A stretch of DNA of 64,000 bases from an uncultured Angelakisella sp. (GTDB lineage Bacteria > Bacillota > Clostridia > Oscillospirales > Ruminococcaceae), in NCBI GenBank assembly GCA_910585525.1, contig CAJUFR010000006.1, positions 6,834 to 70,833 on the forward strand. The letters are read 5' to 3'. The notes under the pieces were generated by a model that saw only the letters and a program-made list of their open reading frames with translations, was not told where the DNA came from and ran no database searches. Both the position numbers and the translations under genes were made by a program. Below are positions 22,386 through 29,792 of the stretch, one piece after another (the first letter of the stretch is position 1; the number at the start of each line of letters is the position of its first letter).

Positions 22386-23021
22386 ATGGCGGATATCAGC
22401 AGCTGGGGGCAGGAGTTCTTCTCCTTCGACATCAGCCCCTACCTGGAGGAACGGCAGTACCAGCCGGGGGACTACATCCTGCGGGAAGGGTCTATCCCCC
22501 AGCACCTCTACTTTTTGACCCGGGGGCGGATCAAGGTCTACACCACCCACAAAAACGGCAAGATATCCCTTCTCAGCTTCCCCTCCGCCCCGGACCTCAT
22601 TGGGGATACCGAACTACTGGAGGCAAACAAGGAGTCCCTTTGCGTCCAGGCCCTGACCCCCTGTCACTTCATGGTGGTGGACACCCGGCGCTGCCGGGAA
22701 CAGCTGAAGGAGGACCCCAAGTTCCTGTGGTTTTTGTGCAATCACATCTCCCGGCGAAGCAACCGGTGCACCGAGACGCTGGCCCGGGGCCAGGCTTACC
22801 CCCTGCGCAACCAGCTGGCCGCCTTCCTGCTGATGGCGGCGGAAGGGGACCTTTACCGGGAGCGCCACACCGAGGCGGCGGAGTACCTGGGGGTCAGCTA
22901 CCGCCACCTCCTTTACGTCCTGGCGGAGTTCCGGGACGAGGGTCTTATCACCAAGGAGAAGGACGGCTACCGCATCACCGGCCGCCAGGGGCTGGAGGAA
23001 CTGGCAGCGGAGACAGAGTGA
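22386..23021 (+). CDS. Crp/Fnr family regulator, YeiL-like
   Basis: A 211-residue regulator: cyclic-nucleotide-binding-type domain (YLEERQYQPGDYILREGSIPQHLYFLTRGRIKVY in parts; residues about 15-130) and a C-terminal winged helix (HTEAAEYLGVSYRHLLYVLAEFRDEGLI). It carries at least five Cys and could sense redox state or metal, as proposed for E. coli YeiL. In E. coli, yeiL also neighbours a nucleoside hydrolase gene (rihB), which matches the context here. ACAGGAGG precedes the ATG. It is the natural candidate to bind the paired TGAGA-N2-TCTCA boxes. Confidence 0.88.
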   Translation: MADISSWGQEFFSFDISPYLEERQYQPGDYILREGSIPQHLYFLTRGRIKVYTTHKNGKISLLSFPSAPDLIGDTELLEANKESLCVQALTPCHFMVVDTRRCREQLKEDPKFLWFLCNHISRRSNRCTETLARGQAYPLRNQLAAFLLMAAEGDLYRERHTEAAEYLGVSYRHLLYVLAEFRDEGLITKEKDGYRITGRQGLEELAAETE

Positions 23022-23031
23022 TCCCAAACGC

Positions 23032-23070
23032 AGAAGCCCCCGCCGGGGTGATCCCAGCAGGGGCCTTCTT
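23032..23070. terminator. Bidirectional terminator
   Basis: An AGAAGCCCC / GGGGCCTTCTT stem between the converging regulator and msmX-like genes, with a T run on the plus strand. Confidence 0.7.
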
Positions 23071-23088
23071 TGCGTTTTGGTCGGGGGC

Positions 23089-24273
23089 TTACGCCTCCAG
23101 GTTCTTGCCGTCCTTATCAAAGACGTGGCAGACGTTGCCGCCAAAGGTGAAGTAGATGCTGGCGCCGTGGCCGAAGGTCTCCCAGTGGTTGCCGCTGATG
23201 TCCAGGGTGGGGACGATGATGACCACATCCTTGCCGCCGGCGTTGGCGTGGAGGTGGATCTCGCTGCCCATCATCTCGGAAACATCCACCTTAGCGGCGA
23301 TGGCGTTGGTCTCGCTGCTGAGGATGATATGGCTGGGACGGACGCCCAGGGTGATATCCTGGGGGGTGACGTTCTTGGCCATCAGGGCCTTCTGCTTCTC
23401 CTCGCTGAGGGCGACACGCAGGGTGCCCACCTCCACCAGGTACTGGTCCTTATCCTTCACCAGCTTGGCGTCGAAGAGGTTCATCTGGGGGGTGCCGATG
23501 AAGCCGGCAACAAAGAGGTTGGCGGGATGGTCGTACACCTCCTGGGGGGTGCCGATCTGCTGGATAAAGCCGTCCTTCATGATGACGATGCGGTCACCCA
23601 GGGTCATGGCCTCGGTCTGGTCATGGGTAACGTACATGAAGGTGGTGTTGATGCGCTGGCGCAGCTTGATGATCTCGGCGCGCATCTGGTTACGCAGCTT
23701 GGCGTCCAGGTTGGAAAGAGGCTCATCCATCAGCAGCACCTTGGGCTCCCGGACGATGGCCCGGCCGATGGCGACACGCTGCCGCTGGCCGCCGGAAAGG
23801 GCCTTGGGCTTGCGGTCCAGGTACTGGGTGATGTCCAGGATCTCGGCGGCCTCCTTGACCCGGCGGTCGATCTCCTCCTTGGGGGTCTTTTTCAGCTTCA
23901 GGGGGAAGGCCATGTTCTCGTACACCGTCATGTTGGGGTAGAGGGCGTAACTCTGGAACACCATGGCGATATCACGGTCCTTGGGCTCCACGTTGTTCAT
24001 CAGGGCGCCGTCGATGTACAGCTCGCCGCCGCTGATCTCCTCCAGGCCGGCCACCATCCGCAGGGTGGTGGACTTACCGCAGCCGGAGGGGCCGACCAGG
24101 ACGATGAATTCCTTGTCCTGGATGTCCAGGCTGAACTCCTGGACAGCGACAACGCCTTCGTCGGTGATCTGGAGATTGGTTTTCTTCTCCGGGGCGCCCT
24201 TCTTGGCCTTCTTCCTGTCGCCGCCGCTGTGGGGATAGACCTTCTTGATGTTCTTGAGATTCAGACTTGCCAT
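23089..24273 (-). CDS. MsmX/UgpC-like ABC transporter ATPase
   Basis: A 394-residue ATPase of the carbohydrate uptake CUT1 class. Walker A GPSGCGKST, Q-loop, signature LSGGQRQRVAIGRAI, Walker B MDEPLSNLDAKLR and a C-terminal TOBE-type regulatory domain are all present. A Lys-rich insert (RKKAKKGAPEKK) near residue 25 is common in Clostridia copies. It is encoded alone, without permeases, like MsmX of B. subtilis, which energises several sugar importers. The ATG at 24271 has no good ribosome site and lies about 225 bases from the predicted promoter. Confidence 0.92.
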   Translation of the reverse strand: MASLNLKNIKKVYPHSGGDRKKAKKGAPEKKTNLQITDEGVVAVQEFSLDIQDKEFIVLVGPSGCGKSTTLRMVAGLEEISGGELYIDGALMNNVEPKDRDIAMVFQSYALYPNMTVYENMAFPLKLKKTPKEEIDRRVKEAAEILDITQYLDRKPKALSGGQRQRVAIGRAIVREPKVLLMDEPLSNLDAKLRNQMRAEIIKLRQRINTTFMYVTHDQTEAMTLGDRIVIMKDGFIQQIGTPQEVYDHPANLFVAGFIGTPQMNLFDAKLVKDKDQYLVEVGTLRVALSEEKQKALMAKNVTPQDITLGVRPSHIILSSETNAIAAKVDVSEMMGSEIHLHANAGGKDVVIIVPTLDISGNHWETFGHGASIYFTFGGNVCHVFDKDGKNLEA

Positions 24274-24587
24274 GACGACCGGTTTTGGTGGAGCGGCCTC
24301 CGCCGGACTCCAACTCGCCCCCGAGCCTAAGGCCCGCAAGGCATTACGACAGGTCTCCACACTGCCGCACCGCAAACCGTGGCGGAAAAAACTTCCTCCT
24401 TCGTTCAGTACCGGGGGCTATAATGTTGGAGTAGCCCCGCGGCCCGCAGATTTGATTTATGACCACGGCAGGACGCCGCTATCACCTGGAACATTTACCC
24501 TGTTATTATAGCACAGGAGGGGCCCCCGCGGCTATCAGCTTTTTTGCTAAAAATACCAGGGGATTTTTGGCATCCGGCAAAAGAAAG
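24274..24587 (-). other. msmX-like gene leader and upstream spacer
   Basis: About 225 bases of leader between the predicted -10 (24505) and the ATG. It is GC-rich and contains an AAGGAGG about 120 bases before the ATG that is not linked to an obvious start, so a control element is possible. The remaining part near 24514-24587 is the 3' side of the lipoprotein operon; no clear terminator seen. Confidence 0.35.
24505..24513 (-). promoter_or_regulatory. Extended -10 promoter of the msmX-like gene
   Basis: Minus-strand TGCTATAAT (TGn plus a perfect -10); no good -35 at the right distance. Confidence 0.5.
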
Positions 24588-25313
24588 CTAGACAAGGGCC
24601 TCCACCTGGCAGCCCAGGTACTTCCAGCCTCCATCCGGCTCCAGCCGGACGGTGAGGGTGTGGGTGCGGTAGGGCTGGGTGCTGTTGACAAAGGTCAGCG
24701 TCACCGGGATGGTGAGGATGTCCTCCTCCTGGGAAAAACTGTAGCTGAGGGTGGATATCTCCCCGATGCCGCCCCCGGTGGAAAGGAAGTAGCCGGGGAT
24801 GCTGCCGTCGTAATATTCCGGGTCCCCCCGCAGCACCTCGACGGTGGTGTCGAACCGGGACAGCACCGTTTCCTCCACCCACGCCGCCGGGAGGAACCGG
24901 TAGCCGAAGGGGCTTTCCCCCTTGTGGTCCTGGGCGTGGTGCTGCCCCTGGTCCGCAATTTTTTGCTCCTCCTCGGTCATAGGCAGGGTGTCCGCCCAGT
25001 AAAGGTAGTCCCCGGGGGTCAGGTCACCGGCCCCCCAGCTTTCCATCCGGTGGAAAAGGCTCTTTTTTCTGACGGTGAGGACAGCGGGACCGTTGAGGGT
25101 GTCCTCGTAGGCGCCGTAGGCAAAGATCATCTCCCGCACCAGGGCGTCATCCGCCTGGGGAGTTTCCTCCGGCTCCGGGGGGCTTTCCGGCTGGCTCTCC
25201 ACCAGGCCGCCCCCGGAGGCGGGGGTCTGGGAGGAGGGGGCGTCTTTATCGCCGCAGGCGGCGCAGGCCAGGAGGAGGGACAGGGTCAGGAGAACTGCAA
25301 AAAAGCGGCCCAT
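24588..25313 (-). CDS. Hypothetical lipoprotein, 241 aa
   Basis: Signal peptide MGRFFAVLLTLSLLL with lipobox ACAAC, then a Pro/Glu/Ser-rich linker and a globular extracellular domain. The end (TIPVTLTFVNSTQPYRTHTLTVRLEPDGGWKYLGC) has the look of a lipoprotein beta-sandwich or NTF2-like fold. The ATG at 25311 follows GAAGGGAG. It is the third of three lipoproteins in one operon; no family recognised. Confidence 0.7.
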   Translation of the reverse strand: MGRFFAVLLTLSLLLACAACGDKDAPSSQTPASGGGLVESQPESPPEPEETPQADDALVREMIFAYGAYEDTLNGPAVLTVRKKSLFHRMESWGAGDLTPGDYLYWADTLPMTEEEQKIADQGQHHAQDHKGESPFGYRFLPAAWVEETVLSRFDTTVEVLRGDPEYYDGSIPGYFLSTGGGIGEISTLSYSFSQEEDILTIPVTLTFVNSTQPYRTHTLTVRLEPDGGWKYLGCQVEALV

Positions 25314-25339
25314 GACAGGTATCTCCCTTCTTGTTTTGA

Positions 25340-26716
25340 TCACATTTGGGCTTCGTCGCCGGTGTTCAGCGCCACTTCAAATTCCCAGGGGCCGTCGGTA
25401 CCCACCTCCACCGTTACCGTCTTTTCGGTGTAGGGGTTGGAGAAGGAGGACTGGACCGAGAGGTTCCAGCGGCCCTCCGGCTCCTTGCCGAACACCCGCT
25501 CCACCGGGAACCGGGCCACGCCGTTCTGGTCGGTGTACCGCTGCTCGTTGCTGCCGGACTGCCCCATGGTGGGGATGACGCCATCGGCCCGGCGGGCCGC
25601 CGGGGTGACGGCCGGCTCCCGGAAGGCGGCGTCGGGGATCCCATCCCCCGGGGTATAGGCCATGGCCTCCCGGAACACCACCAGCTTATCCGGCAGGGGG
25701 GTGCCGTCCTGGTCCCGCACCGTCACCGAGACCATCTGGATGCCGCTCTCCTCCATCTCCCGGGGGGTCTGGCCCTCCCAGGTCACCGGCAGCACCTCCC
25801 CTTTGCCAAGGCTCTCCAGCACCGGCTGGGTCAGCGCCACCTTCTGGTGGGTGAAGGGGTACCCGTCCGTCTGGGTGTTCACCAGATACAGGTCGGCGGG
25901 GCTGTCCTCGTAGAGGTAGAAGGGAACCAGGCCACTGTTCCGGGAAAGGCCGTTGATCTTGCTGCCCCCTTCGGCCAGGTACTCGGTCCAGTTGCCCTCT
26001 GTAAAGCAGGTGACATTGGCCACCGGCTCCCCGTCCGGGCCGGTGAGGTAGAGGTACCGGTACTCCAGCCCGGTGGGGTTCGCCTTCTCCTCCTGCTCCC
26101 GGAACCAGGCCAGGTCGCTTTGGACCTCCCCGGGCAGCTGATCCGCCGGGACAGGGGCGGCTTCCCCGGTCTTTTCCGGGGGCGTTGCCGGGTCGGGCTG
26201 GGGGGCGGGCTCCTCCGGCTGGTACACAAAGTCAAAGGCCAGGTTGGCCGGCACCATCCCCCGCTCCCCCTCCTCGGCGGGGCGGGCGGCCACCGCCCGG
26301 AGGTTGTAGCAGGCCACCGCCTCCTCCACCGGCAGCGAGCCAGCCTGGTACCGGGCGGGGTCCACCTCCACATCGCCGGGGGAGGTCACCGTAAAGACGT
26401 AGGTCTCCCCCACCGTCAGTTCCTGCGCCAGTTCCCCCACCGGCAGGGTAAAGGGGGGCAGCTGGAAGAGGGTGACCACCGCCACCCGGGGGGTGGTGTC
26501 ATCCAGGCCGTAATCCGGCATCAGCCCCCGCACCGTGGCGGAGAAGGTGCCGCCCACCGTGGTCCGCACCGGCTGCTGCTGTTCCTCCAGCTGGGCCAGC
26601 CGGGCCGCCAGGGCGTCCCGCTCCGCAAGGAGGGCGTCGTAGTCCCCCTGGGGGACGCCGCAGGCGGACAGGACCAGGACGCAGGCCGCCAGGGCCAGGG
26701 TCATCTTCTTTTTCAT
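25340..26716 (-). CDS. Hypothetical lipoprotein with coiled coil, 458 aa
   Basis: Signal peptide and lipobox LSAC, directly followed by a short Leu/Ala/Glu coiled coil (DALLAERDALAARLAQLEEQQQ), then a beta-rich extracellular region with a Pro-rich linker near residue 190. A C-terminal portion with VSVTVRDQDGTPLPDKLVVF and QNGVARFPVERVFG resembles carboxypeptidase-regulatory or Big-type Ig folds that carry peptide linkages. Second of three lipoprotein genes, 15 bases after the first. Probably surface-exposed; role unknown. Confidence 0.68.
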   Translation of the reverse strand: MKKKMTLALAACVLVLSACGVPQGDYDALLAERDALAARLAQLEEQQQPVRTTVGGTFSATVRGLMPDYGLDDTTPRVAVVTLFQLPPFTLPVGELAQELTVGETYVFTVTSPGDVEVDPARYQAGSLPVEEAVACYNLRAVAARPAEEGERGMVPANLAFDFVYQPEEPAPQPDPATPPEKTGEAAPVPADQLPGEVQSDLAWFREQEEKANPTGLEYRYLYLTGPDGEPVANVTCFTEGNWTEYLAEGGSKINGLSRNSGLVPFYLYEDSPADLYLVNTQTDGYPFTHQKVALTQPVLESLGKGEVLPVTWEGQTPREMEESGIQMVSVTVRDQDGTPLPDKLVVFREAMAYTPGDGIPDAAFREPAVTPAARRADGVIPTMGQSGSNEQRYTDQNGVARFPVERVFGKEPEGRWNLSVQSSFSNPYTEKTVTVEVGTDGPWEFEVALNTGDEAQM

Positions 26717-26731
26717 CGTCGGTCTCCTTTC

Positions 26732-27334
26732 TCACCAGCCCCTGGCATAGATATCGTTCAGGGTGGTCCCTTCGCCATCGAAGATATAGCGGGCCTTCTC
26801 GGTGCCGAACTGCACCGTGAACCAGTTGCCGATGTATATTGCCTTGAACAGAACATTTTCCTCCCCGTCGTAGGCGACGACGGTGCAGCCGCCGCCAGTG
26901 ACGGGGTTTTCCCTGTGATCCGGGGGATACAGTTCCAGGGCGGCCCCCCGCAGGGCGTCCAATATCTCCTGTTCCTGCTCCACCGAAAGGTCCTTTTCCT
27001 CCTGGTGCATGTCGTTAAAGTCCATCCGCACCACCGGCGCTGTGGCGATGAGGTCGTTCCAGCGGTCCAATTCCGCCTGGGTGGCCAGCTGGTCATCGCC
27101 AGGCCCGCCGGCGAAACCCAGCCGCTGGTCCCCCAGCGCCAGTATCTTCCCCGGCTGGAGGTCCGGCAGGGGGACAGGGTCCGGCTGGGGGTCTGGCTCC
27201 TCCGGCGGGGGCGTCTCCACCGGGGCGGAGGCGGGCGGGGCGCTGCTCTCCGGGGGCAGCGGTTCCTTCCCTTTGCAGGCGGACAGGGAAAGCAGCAGCA
27301 GGACAGCCCAGAGGGCCGCAAGGAAACGTTTCAT
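26732..27334 (-). CDS. Hypothetical lipoprotein, 200 aa
   Basis: Signal peptide MKRFLAALWAVLLLL with lipobox LSAC, then a long Pro/Glu linker (residues about 25-60) and a globular domain of about 135 residues (KILALGDQRLGFAGG, VVAYDGEENVLFKAIYIGNWFTVQFGTEKARY). First gene of the lipoprotein operon; the ATG at 27332 follows AAAGGAG. The three proteins share design (short lipobox, acidic Pro-rich tether) but not obvious sequence, so they may form a surface complex. No family recognised. Confidence 0.68.
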   Translation of the reverse strand: MKRFLAALWAVLLLLSLSACKGKEPLPPESSAPPASAPVETPPPEEPDPQPDPVPLPDLQPGKILALGDQRLGFAGGPGDDQLATQAELDRWNDLIATAPVVRMDFNDMHQEEKDLSVEQEQEILDALRGAALELYPPDHRENPVTGGGCTVVAYDGEENVLFKAIYIGNWFTVQFGTEKARYIFDGEGTTLNDIYARGW

Positions 27335-27658
27335 CGTCGGAACACTCCTTTCCACAACACATGACATTTTTCGACCAAGGGCGGCCATCAAAAAACGCGC
27401 CCTGCGAAGGACGCGCGAAAAAGCGTTTCCCTCATTGTTGCCACACAATCTCATTCCATCACGGGTACGAGTAAAGAGAGAAAACACCTTTTACCAAAAG
27501 TATTTCCCCGTGACAGAAATATAAAATTGTGTGGCAAGGCTATTGTACCATCTTTGAGGATAAAATAAAACCATTCCTGGACTTTTTTTGCTCTTTTTAT
27601 GACGAAAGGGCCTTCCCGGGCCGCTCCTCTTGGGGAATCGCCGGGAAAGCCCTGGTCT
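27335..27658. other. Intergenic region with long-range inverted repeat
   Basis: It holds the leader of the lipoprotein operon and the 3' flank of the PepSY gene. Two 12-base arms, TTGCCACACAAT (27438-27449) and ATTGTGTGGCAA (27526-27537), are exact inverses 76 bases apart. No ORF is convincing. Confidence 0.5.
27608..27652 (-). terminator. Terminator after the PepSY gene
   Basis: A GC stem built from GGGC-TTCCCGG / CCGGGAA-GCCC, running on the minus strand into TTTCG. Confidence 0.55.
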
Positions 27659-28861
27659 TTAGTAGTGACAGCCGCCGTGGCGGGAGGACTGATGGTGCCC
27701 GCCGTAGCTGCTGCACCCGTGGTGGAGCACGGCGCCGTCGTACAGGCCGATCTGGTACTGGTACAGGGAGGGACCGGTGGTGAACTCCACCCGGTAGCAG
27801 TGGGGGTAGCCGTCGTCGTAGTCCATCCAGCATCGGTAATCGCTGGCGGCGGCCTGGGTGAGGCCGGCGTGGGCCAGGGCCACCTCCCCGGCGGCGGTCT
27901 CCCCAATGTAGGCGGTGCCGGTGGCGTTGGGGGCGGAACGCTCCTCCTTCTTGTACTCCAGGACGCTGCCGGTGGCACCGTCGATGGTGTAGTCATACTC
28001 GGTGCTGCCGTTCCAGAACTCCACCTCGTACTCCAGGCGGCCGTTCTCCCAGTCCTGCTCCACCTTCATCCCGGTGGCCAGCTGGGCGGACACCCCGGCG
28101 TGGGTGAGGGCGGCGGTCTTGGCCCCCTCGGTGCCGATATCCCCATTGGCCGGGGCGGACTGGGCAGGGGGAGCGGCGGGGGTGGCGGGTCCGCCGTGGT
28201 TCTCCTGGTCATACTCCAGGACGCCGCCGGTGGAGCCGTCGATGGTGTAGTCATACTCCACGTTTCCGCTCCAGAACTCCACCTCGTACTCCATCCGGCC
28301 ATCCTCCCAGTCGCCCTCCACCCGCATGTTGGTGACAACGCTGGCGGAAAGCCCGGCGTGGGCCAGGGCGGCGGACTTGGCCCCCTCGGCGCCGATATCC
28401 TGCTTGCCGGGGGCGGGGGTGACATGGTTTTCCTGCTGGCATTTCAGCACGTCGCCGGTGGTCCCGTCGATGGTGTAGTCGTACTCCACGGTACCGTTCC
28501 AGAACTCCACCTCGTACTCCATCCGGCCGTTCTCCCACTCCTGTTCCACCTTCATCCCGGCGGCGTCCTGGGCGGACACCCCGGCGTGGGCCAGGGCGAA
28601 GGTCTTCGCGCCCTCAACACCGATGTCCCCGCCGGCAGGCTCCTGCGACTGGCTGGGGACAGGGGTAGCGGCGGGAGCCGGCTCCGGGGCGCTACTGGAT
28701 ACCGGGGCGCTGCTGGGGGCCGGGGCGCTGGCCGGAAGACTGACATTGGTATCCGGCGGGGCAGGGGCAGGGGCGGTCTGCCGGGCAAAGACGGTACCGC
28801 CGATGGCGCCTACAGCGAGGCACCCGGCGGCGACGGCGATCCATGGTTTGGGCATTAGCAT
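27659..28861 (-). CDS. Four-repeat PepSY domain protein with His-rich tail
   Basis: A 400-residue exported protein: an N-terminal hydrophobic anchor, a Pro/Ala/Ser tether (residues 28-72), then four PepSY units of about 75-80 residues. Units 1-3 are near copies (each has EYEVEFW.G..EYDYTIDG.TG.VL), so they arose by recent duplication. Unit 4 is diverged and ends in a His/Gly/Cys tail (HHGCSSYGGHHQ then HGGCHY), suggesting metal binding. PepSY domains often inhibit or shield proteases. The ATG at 28859 has AAAGGAGAA. It lies 5 bases after a MarR gene, so it is under its control. Confidence 0.85.
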   Translation of the reverse strand: MLMPKPWIAVAAGCLAVGAIGGTVFARQTAPAPAPPDTNVSLPASAPAPSSAPVSSSAPEPAPAATPVPSQSQEPAGGDIGVEGAKTFALAHAGVSAQDAAGMKVEQEWENGRMEYEVEFWNGTVEYDYTIDGTTGDVLKCQQENHVTPAPGKQDIGAEGAKSAALAHAGLSASVVTNMRVEGDWEDGRMEYEVEFWSGNVEYDYTIDGSTGGVLEYDQENHGGPATPAAPPAQSAPANGDIGTEGAKTAALTHAGVSAQLATGMKVEQDWENGRLEYEVEFWNGSTEYDYTIDGATGSVLEYKKEERSAPNATGTAYIGETAAGEVALAHAGLTQAAASDYRCWMDYDDGYPHCYRVEFTTGPSLYQYQIGLYDGAVLHHGCSSYGGHHQSSRHGGCHY

Positions 28862-28866
28862 GGGGT

Positions 28867-29328
28867 TCAGTTCTCCTTTCTCTGTGGCAGCGGGATCTCC
28901 GGCATCAACTCCTGAGAAATGACCTGGAGCATCTCCTCCAGCTTGGCGATATCCTCCGGCGGGAAGCGGTGTCGTGCCCGCTCCACCACCAGTCTTACAT
29001 AATCATACGAGATACCATAGTAGTCCATGTACTTTTCGGTGACTGCCAGGTGGTACTCCCGTTTATCCTGGGTGCTGCGCTCCTTGGTGATATAGCCCTT
29101 TTTGATGAGACTGGCCACCTTATAGGCGGCGTTGGCCTGGCTGATCTGGACAAAATGGGCGAATTGGTTGATGGTGGGGTGGTCCAGGGCGTAGATGACC
29201 TCCATACAGAAGGTCTCCACCGCTGTCAGGGTGGCCTCCCGCTCCTCGAACCGGTTGAAGATGCGGCGGTAAAGGTTCAGCTTGAATTTTGTGTATACCT
29301 GGTTAAAGGCTCGTTCCAGCACAGTCAT
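28867..29328 (-). CDS. MarR family regulator 1
   Basis: A 153-residue winged-helix regulator of MarR type. The DNA-binding core is TINQFAHFVQISQANAAYKVASLIKKGYITKERSTQDKREYHLAV (in parts), with flanking helices for dimerisation. First gene of a two-gene operon with the PepSY protein. A sigma-A promoter lies just upstream and a 17-bp perfect dyad sits 14 bases beyond its -35, either as an operator or as the end of another transcript. Ligand unknown. Confidence 0.88.
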   Translation of the reverse strand: MTVLERAFNQVYTKFKLNLYRRIFNRFEEREATLTAVETFCMEVIYALDHPTINQFAHFVQISQANAAYKVASLIKKGYITKERSTQDKREYHLAVTEKYMDYYGISYDYVRLVVERARHRFPPEDIAKLEEMLQVISQELMPEIPLPQRKEN

Positions 29329-29347
29329 TCCCCCCTTGTGCTATTCC

Positions 29348-29376
29348 ATTATACACCCTTCCTTCGGATTTTTCCA
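29348..29376 (-). promoter_or_regulatory. marR-PepSY operon promoter
   Basis: Minus-strand TGGAAA, 17-base spacer, TATAAT. Confidence 0.65.
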
Positions 29377-29390
29377 GTCCCTATGGGGTA

Positions 29391-29427
29391 CAGCAGGACC
29401 CTGCGTGGATCACGCAGGGTCCTGCTG
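29391..29427. promoter_or_regulatory. Perfect 17-bp inverted repeat with 3-base loop
   Basis: CAGCAGGACCCTGCGTG, loop GAT, then the exact inverse. There is no U run on either side, so it is not a standard terminator. It lies upstream of the marR promoter and could be an operator or a processed RNA hairpin. Confidence 0.5.
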
Positions 29428-29744
29428 CAAAGAAAAGAAAGAAAGTAAAACACGACGGGGTGGATGAGGGGTATCCACCCTGATGCCGTATCTTTATTAT
29501 ATCTCTGAAAAACAAGAAGTTCAATCGTCAGAATGTGCGATTCGATATTATTTTAACGATATATTTTAGGGAAATTCACCACATCTCCCAGGAAATGGTA
29601 AAAAATTAGGGAAACTTCATTCCCCCTGTGACCTTTTCCAAAACCACCCCCGCCCGGGCGGAAAATTCTGTGCTTTCCCGAAAAAAGCGTCCTTCCGGCC
29701 CTTTCCCACTTGACATTTCCCCGGCACGGCATTAGATTTATCCT
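29428..29744. other. Spacer between marR and MATE genes
   Basis: A mixed, partly AT-rich stretch. It includes a GGGTGGAT / ATCCACCC stem (29456-29481) and, at its right end, the MATE promoter. No ORF with a ribosome site is seen. The clustered hairpins from 29391 to 29481 could belong to a small RNA. Confidence 0.35.
29710..29738 (+). promoter_or_regulatory. MATE gene promoter
   Basis: TTGACA, 17-base spacer, TAGATT. The predicted start near 29745 rules out an upstream ATG. Confidence 0.7.
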
Positions 29745-29792
29745 TTGAGAAATACCCGAAGGACTTGTTTTTCACCAAAGGAGTGGTTTGCT

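Noticed and set aside
29428..29744. A guanidine riboswitch upstream of the MATE gene
   Set aside because: The expected conserved core was not seen; most of the region lies upstream of the predicted transcription start.
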